A stretch of 18,050 nt of DNA from Candidatus Jordarchaeia archaeon (lineage in GTDB: Archaea > Asgardarchaeota > Jordiarchaeia > Jordiarchaeales > Freyrarchaeaceae), in the NCBI GenBank assembly GCA_018383835.1, contig JAHAWR010000020.1, positions 1 to 18,050 on the forward strand, in the 5' to 3' direction. Made by a program: the position numbers and the translations under genes. The notes beneath the pieces are model-generated. The model searched no databases. It saw nothing but the letters and a program-made list of their open reading frames with translations, and was not told the origin of the DNA. Positions 8,105 to 14,724 of the stretch are shown here, one piece after another; the first letter of the stretch is position 1, and each line of letters starts with the position of its first letter.

Positions 8105-8201
8105 GGGCCCGTAGCTCAGCCTGGTTAGAGCGCCCGACCGCGATGCGGGGCGATGCTGATAACCGGGAGGTCCGCGAGTTCGAATCTCGCCGGGCCCACC
8201 A
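8105..8201 (+). tRNA. tRNA-Ile(GAT) with an 18-nt intron between positions 30 and 31
   Basis: The acceptor stem GGGCCCG (8105-8111) pairs with CGGGCCC (8191-8197), followed by discriminator A and an encoded CCA (8199-8201). The D arm has GCTC/GAGC and the T arm is GCGAG-TTCGAAT-CTCGC. The anticodon loop CTGATAA (8156-8162) gives anticodon GAT at 8158-8160. The 3' anticodon strand CCGGG (8163-8167) needs CCCGG, but only CCCG (8133-8136) precedes an interruption. Removing 8137-8154 restores CCCGG and a standard archaeal tRNA-Ile. The alternative reading, a GCG anticodon at 8140-8142 with a canonical intron, lacks U33 and leaves a mispaired stem. The variable loop AGGTCC is six bases. Confidence 0.93.
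8137..8154 (+). other. tRNA intron, noncanonical position 30/31, bulge-helix-bulge
   Basis: Folding by eye gives a central helix CGCC (8131-8134) with GGCG (8149-8152). The three-base bulges are CGA (8135-8137) and ATG (8153-8155). The inner helix is CCGC (8138-8141) with GCGG (8145-8148), closed by a three-base GAT loop. Cutting after the second base of each bulge releases exactly 8137-8154, the same 18 bases needed to restore the anticodon stem. The outer helix is short, GA-CT plus neighbours. This supports splicing by the archaeal tRNA endonuclease of the type that accepts relaxed sites. Confidence 0.85.
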
Positions 8202-8434
8202 TCCATTTCCCGTGTGGCATTCTTCTGGCAAAATCATTTGATATAAAATATGATGAGATAAAGTTTCACTTAAAATGCTTGTTAATTTCAAATTATTTAA
8301 AGAATTTTTATTTTTATTGTGTGTACTTTTGGTTGAAGACCAATTTTTATGTCACTTTTTTATTTAAAGCGCAAAGTTTAATTTTAGATTTGAGAATGTT
8401 TTAGGGGGTTGATGTTTATTGGGGGTAATTTCTG
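8202..8434. other. AT-rich spacer after tRNA-Ile
   Basis: No gene is visible. T-rich tracts around 8305-8320 (ATTTTTATTTTTATT) could end transcription from the tRNA side. A TATA-like element for the next gene lies at 8376-8386. Confidence 0.4.
8376..8386 (+). promoter_or_regulatory. TATA-like box for the roadblock gene
   Basis: GCGCAAAG (BRE-like) followed by TTTAATTTTA predicts a transcript start near 8407 and a leader of about 28 bases with GGGGGT at 8421-8426. A second TATA-like sequence (TTATTTAAAG) lies just upstream, so which one is used is unclear. Confidence 0.4.
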
Positions 8435-8812
8435 TTGTCTGAGGATGTTAGGAAGAGGCTTGTCGGTATTCTGAAAGATCTAGGACGACGGGTATCTGAC
8501 GTTTTGGGTAGTGCTGTGGTAACCAATGAGGGGATGCTTATGGCTTCTAATTTACCTTTGGATGTAGCTGATCCGCGGCTTGTTGCCGCGATGGCTGTGG
8601 CCGCTTTGGGTATTGGGAAGAGGACAGTGACCGAGCTTGATCAAGGTGTGCTTCAGCGAGTTTTGATAACTGGCAATGAAGGGCAAACTGTGGTTATGAG
8701 TGTAGGCGACGCTCACCTTTTAACGGTCTTGGTTAGGAGCGATGCGAACTTGGGTCTCGTTTTTTGGGAGATGAGTAAAGCGATAGAGGAAATTAAAAAA
8801 TTACTTTATTAG
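8435..8812 (+). CDS. Roadblock/LC7 domain protein
   Basis: This 125-residue protein is a single roadblock/LC7 (MglB-like) domain. Its layout is an N-terminal helix (1-22), VLGSAVVTNEGMLMASNLP (23-41), a central helix (45-65) with the small-residue run AAMAVAALG, strands with VLITGNEGQTVVMSVG and HLLTVLVRSDANLG, and a C-terminal helix. Family members form dimers and act as GTPase regulators or scaffolds for small Ras-like GTPases, though no GTPase is encoded in this window. TTG 8435 is the only in-frame start with a ribosome site (GGGGGT, eight bases upstream). It is the first gene of a probable three-gene unit with the V4R-like gene and the broken gene. Confidence 0.85.
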   Translation: MSEDVRKRLVGILKDLGRRVSDVLGSAVVTNEGMLMASNLPLDVADPRLVAAMAVAALGIGKRTVTELDQGVLQRVLITGNEGQTVVMSVGDAHLLTVLVRSDANLGLVFWEMSKAIEEIKKLLY

Positions 8813-8827
8813 CTGGTGGTGTGTTTA

Positions 8828-9295
8828 ATGTCTGGAGATTTGGAGAGACTTCACAGGTTTATTACTCGTGTGTTTGCGCTCTTGATGGGCAGGCTTGACG
8901 CCATAGCAGGAAAGGAAACAATTAGGACTGTGTTCAGACTTGTGGGCGAGTCTATAGGTGAGCAGGTTGAGGCAAGGCTGAGGGAGAAGTATGGCGTAAA
9001 TTCCTGGAGCCTCGAAAGGTTTGTTGAGCTTTTAGCAAGGGACGTTATAGCCCCAGTAGTAGGAGAGGACAATGTTTCATTCAACATTAGCGGTGAGATT
9101 GCTAAGGTGACGTTCACTGTCTGCCCGTTTGAAAAGTTGAACTTCGATATTACGAGTAAGTTTTACTGCACATATACTCATGGAGTAATAGAGGAGGCGG
9201 CCCGCAAAGCGCTTGGCGACGTTAATGTTGAAGTGGAAAGCCTGAGAAGCGAAAAAGCGGATAAGTGCACATTCAGGGTGAGCAAAATGAAGTGA
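8828..9295 (+). CDS. V4R-like (4-vinyl reductase / hydrocarbon-binding type) small protein
   Basis: The product is 155 residues. The N-terminal half is helical (RLHRFITRVFALLMGR ...). The C-terminal half carries a pattern typical of V4R domains: VCPFE (C99), FYCTYTHGVIEEAARKAL (C114), then a strand and KCTFRV (C147). In V4R proteins these cysteines often bind metal and the fold holds a small hydrophobic or regulatory ligand; that role is inferred here. ATG 8828 is chosen because GGTGG at 8815-8819 is well spaced; GTG 8816 and 8819 are in-frame alternatives inside that site. It starts 15 bases after the roadblock stop, so the two are likely co-transcribed and may form a sensor unit. Confidence 0.7.
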   Translation: MSGDLERLHRFITRVFALLMGRLDAIAGKETIRTVFRLVGESIGEQVEARLREKYGVNSWSLERFVELLARDVIAPVVGEDNVSFNISGEIAKVTFTVCPFEKLNFDITSKFYCTYTHGVIEEAARKALGDVNVEVESLRSEKADKCTFRVSKMK

Positions 9296-9307
9296 AAGAG
9301 GCTTAAA

Positions 9308-9568
9308 ATGATGAAAGAGACCGATAAGCTTAACGAGGTTACATGGTGGCTTGAGAGAAGAGGCTATAAGGTGAGGAGGCACTACTGCGAGTACTACATT
9401 AAATTAGGTATGGTGAAACATTCATTTGCGTTGTTTCTCTTTTCCCGCATGGAACTATGTGTTCGTCCTTCTCTGGCGTGAAAGGAAAAACGTGTAGATG
9501 AGGTATTCAACGTGATTAAAGGAAGGTTCCCTGACATTGGGACGGCTCTCTTGAAAGAAGTGGATTAG
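9308..9568 (+). pseudogene. Remnant of a small gene with three apparent frameshifts
   Basis: An intact ribosome site (GAGG, 9298-9301) and tandem ATG codons at 9308/9311 begin a sensible reading frame (MKETDKLNEVTWWLERRGY). The frame then degrades and meets TGA at 9479-9481. Reading continues naturally if the frame slips by one base three times: near 9407 (YGETFICVVSLFPHG), near 9450 (WNYVFVLLWRE) and near 9483 back to the original frame (RVDEVFNVIKGRFPDIG), ending at TAG 9566-9568. The restored protein would be about 85 residues, alpha-beta in character, of a family I do not know. Either a decaying third gene of the roadblock/V4R unit or clustered sequencing errors would explain this. Its stop overlaps the stop of the convergent gene. 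Confidence 0.6.
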
Positions 9569-10074
9569 ACGCCTTTCTCCATTATTTTTTGGAGTTGTTG
9601 GTCGATCTCGGTAAGTATGAGCTCTGCAACCTTCTTCGCGTCAGCGTCGCCGCTCAAGATGAGTTCTTTCACTTTTTGCCTTTCCAACTTCGAATTTATT
9701 ATGTCGTCTATCTCTCTAGAGAAAGACTGAAAGTGTTCTATGTTGCCGTCCCAGTGATCCAGTTCTTGAGCATAGGCAGCTTTAAAGCGTTTTAAAATTT
9801 CATTAGCTATTTCTTTTACCGTCCTCTCTCTTTCTCCTGTAGCTATAATTATGACTGCAACAGAGTCACTTGGATTACAAAGGAGAAGGTACTTGTCTGT
9901 CCTTATTACTTCAAGTTTTGCCTCTCCAATTTGCTCAGTAAACGACATTATTGCACTCATAAAACCTGTTAGAAGCAGTCCATCGGAGCTCGATTCGCTC
10001 CCCGTTATTTCGCCATACGTGCGTCTACACAGACAAACACCGTTTTTATCCATTATGTAAACGTCCATTATCAT
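9565..10074 (-). CDS. Longin-like domain protein
   Basis: The product is 169 residues from ATG 10074, which has GGTG six bases upstream; the longer frame to 10173 adds lysine- and aromatic-rich residues unlike a real N-terminus. The N-terminal half (1-120) has a longin/SNARE-like profile: VYIMDKNGVCLCRRTYGE, then GLLLTGFMSAIMSFTEQIG, a strand pair and VAVIIIATGE, then a helix ending KRFKAAYAQELDHWDGN. The C-terminal 50 residues are a charged helical tail. Longin and roadblock folds are related and in archaea occur with small GTPases, so the neighbouring roadblock gene is suggestive. The exact partner and function are unknown. Confidence 0.7.
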   Translation of the reverse strand: MIMDVYIMDKNGVCLCRRTYGEITGSESSSDGLLLTGFMSAIMSFTEQIGEAKLEVIRTDKYLLLCNPSDSVAVIIIATGERERTVKEIANEILKRFKAAYAQELDHWDGNIEHFQSFSREIDDIINSKLERQKVKELILSGDADAKKVAELILTEIDQQLQKIMEKGV

Positions 10075-10390
10075 TCCGAACACCGCCGGCGACACTATCG
10101 AGTACCATCTAAAGATCAAAAACGTAAAAACAAAAATATATTTTTTTCTTTGTTTCGAATATATTTTTCTCAAAAAATTGTGAAATATATTTAGATAATT
10201 ACAAAAAATAAATTGCTGTAATGAAAAACACTATAATTAGAAATATTTGTGGTGGTTTAGTTTGTCTGAACCTTTAATAACAACCGAAACAATGTAGCAT
10301 CATAACGAACACTTATTACAATGAAAAACCTATGAAGAGGAGGCGGAACTTGTTTATTTGGATCGTTGAGGGTTTCTGGAGGAGGAAGGC
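10075..10390. other. AT-rich spacer between divergent longin-like and TrmB-like genes
   Basis: No gene is seen. The spacer contains three copies of AATATATTT at 10135, 10158 and 10184, spaced 23 and 26 bases apart. These could be TATA boxes for the minus-strand gene or regulator sites. A TTTAATAA element near 10273 is a possible TATA box for the plus-strand gene. The ribosome site GGAGGAGG is at 10378-10385. Confidence 0.45.
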
Positions 10391-11164
10391 TTGCTTCATA
10401 AGGTGGGATTGGACGTTAAAAGGGCACTTGAGAAAGCCGGATTGACGGGGTATGAAGCAGAGGTTTACATCACCTTAGTGATGGAGGGGGCGCTCACGGC
10501 TCGTGAGGCTAGCAGGAGGAGTAGTGTTCCGTATTCGAGGATTTACGATGTTTTGGAGGGGTTGGAGGAGAAGGGATGGGTTCAGGTTCGTGGCGGGCGG
10601 CCTAAGCTCTACGCGGCTAGGCCGCCGTCTGAAGCTATGAGACTTGTTAAGCTCAGGTTTCAGAGGGAGATGGAGGAGAACGAAAGGAGAATTATAGAGT
10701 TTTTGCAGCCGATCTATGAAAGAAGCGAGGGGGCTGAGCAGCCTAATGTTTGGCTTATTCATGGAGAGAGCAATATTCTGGCTAAATTTCGCGAGATGGT
10801 TGGAAATGCCAGAAGAGAGCTGCTTATCGCTCTCCCCGTTATTGGTGAGGAGGTCGTTGAACCTGTTAAGGCTGAGCTCTCGCTTCTGGTTTCGAGAGGG
10901 GTTAGGGTGAGGTTCATGGCCTCCGTTATAAATGAAGGAACGGCTGAGGCTCTCACGCGCATTTTTGGGGAAGGGTGTGTCGCTTTAAGGGATATAATGT
11001 ATGGTGGGGGAGTTATAGTAGACGGAGAAGAGGCTATGATTATTCTCTTGAGCAAGGTGGAGGGGGAATTCAAGTTTTCCATGGGTATATGGTCTGACCA
11101 TATGGGATTGGCCATGATAGCGACAAGCTACTTTAACTTTCTTTGGGAAACCTCTAAAAGGTAG
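10391..11164 (+). CDS. TrmB-like transcriptional regulator
   Basis: The product is 257 residues. Residues 14-80 form a winged-helix DNA-binding domain of the TrmB type (GLTGYEAEVYITLVMEG, then AREASRRSSVPYSRIYDVLE with the recognition helix, then WVQVRGGRPKLYAA as the wing). A coiled-coil-like linker (80-108) leads to a C-terminal alpha-beta effector domain (119-257). TrmB relatives control sugar or other metabolic genes in response to small molecules. This one has the shorter form without the full sugar-binding extension, so its ligand is unknown. TTG 10391 follows GGAGGAGG with five-base spacing. The methyltransferase gene starts about 50 bases downstream. Confidence 0.88.
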   Translation: MLHKVGLDVKRALEKAGLTGYEAEVYITLVMEGALTAREASRRSSVPYSRIYDVLEGLEEKGWVQVRGGRPKLYAARPPSEAMRLVKLRFQREMEENERRIIEFLQPIYERSEGAEQPNVWLIHGESNILAKFREMVGNARRELLIALPVIGEEVVEPVKAELSLLVSRGVRVRFMASVINEGTAEALTRIFGEGCVALRDIMYGGGVIVDGEEAMIILLSKVEGEFKFSMGIWSDHMGLAMIATSYFNFLWETSKR

Positions 11165-11213
11165 TTCACACCATAATTGGAGAATAAGGCCGGTGAAAAA
11201 CGGAGGGTTTGGC

Positions 11214-12017
11214 TTGTTTAAGAAGCCATTGATCGGCAGATACCTCTCATACCACAGACATAGTGACCCTAACCCATTAGTTGTAAAGTTCAGGGAGGTT
11301 TTCTACAGGGTGGTTGGGCACCCCTACCTTTTGGATGCTGTGAGAGCTAGCAGAGTGCTGCCGAACTTGGAATTAAAGTCGAATGCTACAGTGCTGGACG
11401 TTGGCTGCGGATGGGCTGTTTGGAGTTTAGCTATTATGATTGAGGGAGCCAGAGTTGTTGCTCTTGACCTTCCTAACGAGGACTTCTGGGAGGCGTGTAA
11501 GTCTGCCAGGATAAACAAGATCCCGATCGATTTCGTTTTAGGAGACGGCCAGAGGCTTCCCTTCAGGGAGGAGAGCTTCAACATTGTGATGGGTTTGGAT
11601 GTTTTTGAGCACATACCGGACGACGTGAAAACAGTGAAGGAGATAAAGCGCGTCCTAGCGCGGGGAGGAAGCTTGATTGGGACTGTTCCCACCTCTGAGG
11701 GGGTAAGGTTTCTGCTACGAGGGAGAGAGAAAAACAGAATGACAAAGGACGATCTGGAGCTCGGACACCAAAGGAGATACGATAGCAGCATGGTGAAGAG
11801 ACTAGCAAAGGATGCTGGCATGAGGCTTGAAAAGTTGGGGTACTACAACCAGTTTTTCAGCGAGTTTGCTGAGGAAGTGAGGGAGATACTTCGCAGGTTC
11901 AAGGTTCCAGACTACCTCCTATTTCCTTTCCTGTTTCCGCTTGCAAAGATCGACTTCGTCATAGTACCGGAGCATGTTAGAGGGACAGGTTGCTACTTTA
12001 AAATGTCTAAGGTGTAA
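11214..12017 (+). CDS. SAM-dependent class I methyltransferase
   Basis: The product is about 267 residues with the class I Rossmann methyltransferase motifs: motif I VLDVGCGWA (about 60-68), acidic strand ALDLP (83-87), GDGQRLPF (110-117) and DVFEHI (129-134), followed by a GGSLIGTVPTSEG strand. This is Methyltransf_11-like. The C-terminal region (about 200-255) is rich in aromatics and hydrophobics (YNQFFSEF, YLLFPFLFPLAK) and may bind a lipid or large substrate, but the acceptor is unknown. TTG 11214 is preferred because GGAGGG at 11202-11207 sits six bases upstream; GTG 11193 is a possible in-frame start. It likely shares a transcript with the TrmB-like gene and converges with asnS, overlapping its end by 11 bases. 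Confidence 0.85.
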   Translation: MFKKPLIGRYLSYHRHSDPNPLVVKFREVFYRVVGHPYLLDAVRASRVLPNLELKSNATVLDVGCGWAVWSLAIMIEGARVVALDLPNEDFWEACKSARINKIPIDFVLGDGQRLPFREESFNIVMGLDVFEHIPDDVKTVKEIKRVLARGGSLIGTVPTSEGVRFLLRGREKNRMTKDDLELGHQRRYDSSMVKRLAKDAGMRLEKLGYYNQFFSEFAEEVREILRRFKVPDYLLFPFLFPLAKIDFVIVPEHVRGTGCYFKMSKV

Positions 12018-13290
12018 GCCTGTTTATTAGTCGAGGAAAGAGGCAAGCTTCCCTTATGTGCGGGAGTCTTAGAATCCACTCTACTGTTCGTTCTACTCCT
12101 AGCCCAAAGCCGCCGTGTGGCACTGAACCATACTTTCTCAGGTCGAGGTACCATTGGTAGTCTTCAATATTCGCATTGATCTCCTTCAGTCTTAGGAGGA
12201 GTGTTTCGTAGTCGTCCTCGCGCATTCCTCCCCCTATGATCTCCCCTACATGTGGCACCAGTAAGTCCATTGAGAGCGTTATGTCTCCATTCTTTCTCTT
12301 AAAGTAGAAGGCCTTCTGGCTGGCAGGGAACTCTGTTAGGAAAAGCGGCTCCCCAAGCTGGTCCACTAGCTTCCTCTCCATGGACTCTTCTATTTCATCG
12401 CCCTCTTCTATTGGAACCCCTTCGTCATTCAATTTTCTGACTGCCTCCTTGTATGTGAGGCGCTTAAATGGCTTCTTAGGTACCTTTAGATCGTCAACAC
12501 CCAGCTTCTTAAGAATGCGTTCGTCTTCCTCTAGGGTTCTTTGAACTATGTGGATTACTAGGTCTTCCGTGAAGTCCATTAGCTCGTTAAACTCTATGAA
12601 TGCAAGTTCTACTTCAGCGTGGGTGTACTCCGTCAAGTGACGTCTCGTTCTAGACTTCTCCGCTCTAAAGGACTTCTGAATGCAGTAGACGTTCCCTAGG
12701 GCTGGCAGCGCAGCCTCCAGGTAAAGTTGCGATGATTGAGTCAGGTACGCTGTCTCGTCGAAATACTTGATGGGAAAAAGCGTGGCACCTCCTTCGCATG
12801 CGGCACGGGTTATCAGTGGAGGGATGGCCTCGACGAGGCCTCTTTCCTCACAAAATGCCCTGAAGTACTTTAACACCTTGGCAACATACCTTAAGATGGA
12901 AGACGTCTTCTCTCCTCTTATAACAAGGTGCCTTTTATTGAGGAGGACTTCCGGTGAAGAGTCGGGCTGGTATTCTTCCTCTATAGTTGGACTTGACGGC
13001 GAGATCACGTCCGCATGTTTAGCCCTGATTTCATACCCGTAAGGCGACCTTTCATCCTTGATCACTTCACCAACTACACGTATCACTGCTTCTCTGTGTA
13101 TATTTGCAAGATTTTCGTAGCCGGAGATCCCTCGCCTCGCAACCACTTGAGTAAAACCTGTGCCATCCCTCAGCGTTATGAAGAGGAGGTTCTTGCCGTG
13201 CTGCCTCACTAAGTAAACCCAACCTCTAACGTCAACGTGCTCCCCAACGTGAGAGCCCAAGTTCTCGATGCAACATTTTTTAGCTTCCAC
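12007..13290 (-). CDS. asnS: Asparaginyl-tRNA synthetase
   Basis: This class IIb synthetase charges tRNA-Asn. From GTG 13290 it has 427 residues, the usual size. An N-terminal OB-fold anticodon-binding domain (about 10-95, VDVRGWVYLVR) precedes the catalytic domain. Motif 2 is SFRAEKSRTRRHLTEYTHAE (207-226) and motif 3 is GFGLGVERTVEWI (394-406). WYLDLRKYGSVPHGG and GEIIGGGMREDDYE favour AsnRS over AspRS, so this organism probably charges tRNA-Asn directly. GTG 13290 has GGGTGG just upstream. GTG 13299 and ATG 13332 are in-frame alternatives, the latter overlapping the upstream gene. It lies 16 bases after the TatD-like gene and is likely in the same transcript. Confidence 0.93.
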   Translation of the reverse strand: MEAKKCCIENLGSHVGEHVDVRGWVYLVRQHGKNLLFITLRDGTGFTQVVARRGISGYENLANIHREAVIRVVGEVIKDERSPYGYEIRAKHADVISPSSPTIEEEYQPDSSPEVLLNKRHLVIRGEKTSSILRYVAKVLKYFRAFCEERGLVEAIPPLITRAACEGGATLFPIKYFDETAYLTQSSQLYLEAALPALGNVYCIQKSFRAEKSRTRRHLTEYTHAEVELAFIEFNELMDFTEDLVIHIVQRTLEEDERILKKLGVDDLKVPKKPFKRLTYKEAVRKLNDEGVPIEEGDEIEESMERKLVDQLGEPLFLTEFPASQKAFYFKRKNGDITLSMDLLVPHVGEIIGGGMREDDYETLLLRLKEINANIEDYQWYLDLRKYGSVPHGGFGLGVERTVEWILRLPHIREACLFPRLINRLTP

Positions 13291-13306
13291 AGCCACCACC
13301 CTTAAA

Positions 13307-14068
13307 CTAAATTCTGAAGAGGGAGGATGCATTCTTTCCCGAGATAAGTTCGATTATGTCCCGGTCAATGCCTTTTACACGCAGGAACTGCACTGCTTTA
13401 GGTAAAGAGAAGAGATCTGCAGGTTCACGGCCCAAATCCGTATTAAGCAGGAATTTTTCAGGGTCACTTACAACGTACTTCTCAACTATTTTAAGCAAAA
13501 TTTCTGGATTAAGCTTGCCGTGCTGAACCGTTAGCCCCACATAAACATCGAAGCCCGCGACTAAGTCGATGTTCTCTAGGTTAACATGGTCTATCACAAC
13601 TCTGTAATAACCAGTCTCCTTCAATACACTGAGAATTTTAGTTGTGACTGCTCTTTTTTCTTTTTTCGGTGTATGGACGATCACTGGTAGATCCTCCTCT
13701 TTAGACAGATTAAGCTGTTCTCTGAGAATATCCATTTCTACGTCGGTTGCAGCTTCAAGACCTACCTCGCCAATGGCAACACAGCAGTCAACTATTTCTC
13801 TCATGTAATCAAGCACAGATTTCGCTTTTGGGGGAATGCATCTTGGATGAACCCCGATAGAAGGGTGAAACTTGACGAGGGCCCCGTTAAACCTTGCTGG
13901 CTCGGCTTCAACAATGTGCCTGAAGTGGTCTATTAGTGTGGTTGGACTGGACGGGGCGACAGGGTAGAAAGCGACTGAAACCACGTCAGTTACTCCAGCG
14001 ATGCCTAAAGCCTCAAAGTCCTCAAACGACCTGAAAACAGAGTGGACGTGAGAATCGATCATAAGCAT
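13307..14068 (-). CDS. TatD-like metal-dependent hydrolase
   Basis: The product is a 253-residue TIM-barrel hydrolase related to the TatD DNase/amidohydrolase group. Metal-site features are HxH at H7/H9 (DSHVH), KFHPSIGVHP (66-75), GEVGLE (100-105) with E101, VIVHTP (129-134) with H132, IDHVN (159-163) with H161, and NTDLG (209-213) with D211. This archaeal branch is often annotated only as a predicted hydrolase, and a nuclease role is not shown. ATG 14068 is chosen over the longer frame to 14137 because GGAGGG lies ten bases upstream and the family starts at this DSHVH region; GTG and TTG codons immediately upstream are closer to the site. A TATA box lies 41-49 bases upstream. Confidence 0.85.
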   Translation of the reverse strand: MLMIDSHVHSVFRSFEDFEALGIAGVTDVVSVAFYPVAPSSPTTLIDHFRHIVEAEPARFNGALVKFHPSIGVHPRCIPPKAKSVLDYMREIVDCCVAIGEVGLEAATDVEMDILREQLNLSKEEDLPVIVHTPKKEKRAVTTKILSVLKETGYYRVVIDHVNLENIDLVAGFDVYVGLTVQHGKLNPEILLKIVEKYVVSDPEKFLLNTDLGREPADLFSLPKAVQFLRVKGIDRDIIELISGKNASSLFRI

Positions 14069-14108
14069 CAACACGTTTCCCTCCAAGAAGAAAGACGGAT
14101 GGAAGGAC

Positions 14109-14117
14109 AATTTAAAG
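14109..14117 (-). promoter_or_regulatory. TATA box of the TatD-like gene and asnS
   Basis: The minus strand reads AAAACTTTACCTTTAAATTG. The CTTTAAATT core predicts a start near 14087 and a leader of about 19 bases carrying GGAGGG. Confidence 0.45.
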
Positions 14118-14206
14118 GTAAAGTTTTGAGTTAACAAGAGCCGGAATGGTAAGAAAGGCTCTCGAAGTTCGACATTTATCGTAAACCATTGTTTTTGAGG
14201 GGAAAA

Positions 14207-14217
14207 AATTTAAAAAC
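14207..14217 (+). promoter_or_regulatory. TATA box of the small membrane protein gene
   Basis: GAGGGGAAAA (BRE-like) runs into AATTTAAAAAC. The predicted start is near 14238, with AGGGGT (14254-14259) as the ribosome site eight bases before the ATG. Confidence 0.55.
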
Positions 14218-14267
14218 CATAAATCAGCGCTCAGAAGCTGAAAAGCAAAAATTAGGGGTATAAAGAA

Positions 14268-14612
14268 ATGAAGCTTGGAGGCATAATTGTTCTTATAGGC
14301 GGCCTGCTAGGACTAGTAACGCCACTTCTGGGAACGCAAATGCTTGCGCAGCTAGCGGGTGGCGCCGGCGCGATGGGCTGGATACTCTTGATCATTGGCT
14401 TGCTAGTGTTGATCTTCGGCATTATGATGACCATAGGAAAGATGGTGAAGATTAACACTATTCTAGCTTTAATTCTAGGGATCATTGAACTATTGCTGGC
14501 AGTGGTGCTGATGTCCACGTTAAGCCTTGCGGTTCTGGCGGTTCTCGGCGGTCTTCTAGCTATAATCGGAGCAGCGATAGCAATTCTCATGGAGGGTGCT
14601 CTCGGAGCATAA
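14268..14612 (+). CDS. Small four-helix membrane protein of unknown function
   Basis: The product is 114 residues and almost entirely hydrophobic. Four membrane segments are expected at about 3-22, 35-58, 62-85 and 87-108, joined by very short polar turns (GKMVKIN at 57-63). It is rich in Gly, Ala, Leu and Ile with GGLLG and GGAGAMG motifs that would allow tight helix packing. No family motif is recognised. It has its own promoter, a good ribosome site and a T-rich terminator after it, so it is probably a single-gene transcript. Confidence 0.75.
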   Translation: MKLGGIIVLIGGLLGLVTPLLGTQMLAQLAGGAGAMGWILLIIGLLVLIFGIMMTIGKMVKINTILALILGIIELLLAVVLMSTLSLAVLAVLGGLLAIIGAAIAILMEGALGA

Positions 14613-14632
14613 AGGTTGGTCAACATCACCCT

Positions 14633-14656
14633 TTTGAAACTTTCTTTTTTCTTTTT
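14633..14656 (+). terminator. T-rich terminator after the small membrane protein gene
   Basis: CCCTTTTGAAAC followed by TTTCTTTTTTCTTTTT on the plus strand is a typical archaeal pyrimidine-run terminator. No strong hairpin precedes it. Confidence 0.5.
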
Positions 14657-14724
14657 GAAACTTAATTTGAGAGGCTTGTCAAGAAATTTTAATTTTGATT
14701 AGAGAAGAGTTCTTTTTAATAGGG

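Noticed and set aside
8140..8142. Reading the tRNA as tRNA-Arg with a GCG anticodon and a canonical 37/38 intron
   Set aside because: Position 33 would be C rather than T and the anticodon stem would contain a mismatch; the GAT reading fits fully.
8249..8255. ATGATGA resembling a C box of a C/D guide RNA
   Set aside because: No CTGA D box or C'/D' pair occurs within a reasonable distance.
8007..8291. 94-residue minus-strand frame crossing the tRNA gene
   Set aside because: It is the antisense of tRNA-Ile, with the familiar ARRDSNSRTSR translation of reversed tRNA, and no ribosome site.
11324..11821. 165-residue minus-strand frame within the methyltransferase
   Set aside because: It is Ser/Pro/Leu-rich and antisense to clear Rossmann motifs, so a shadow frame.
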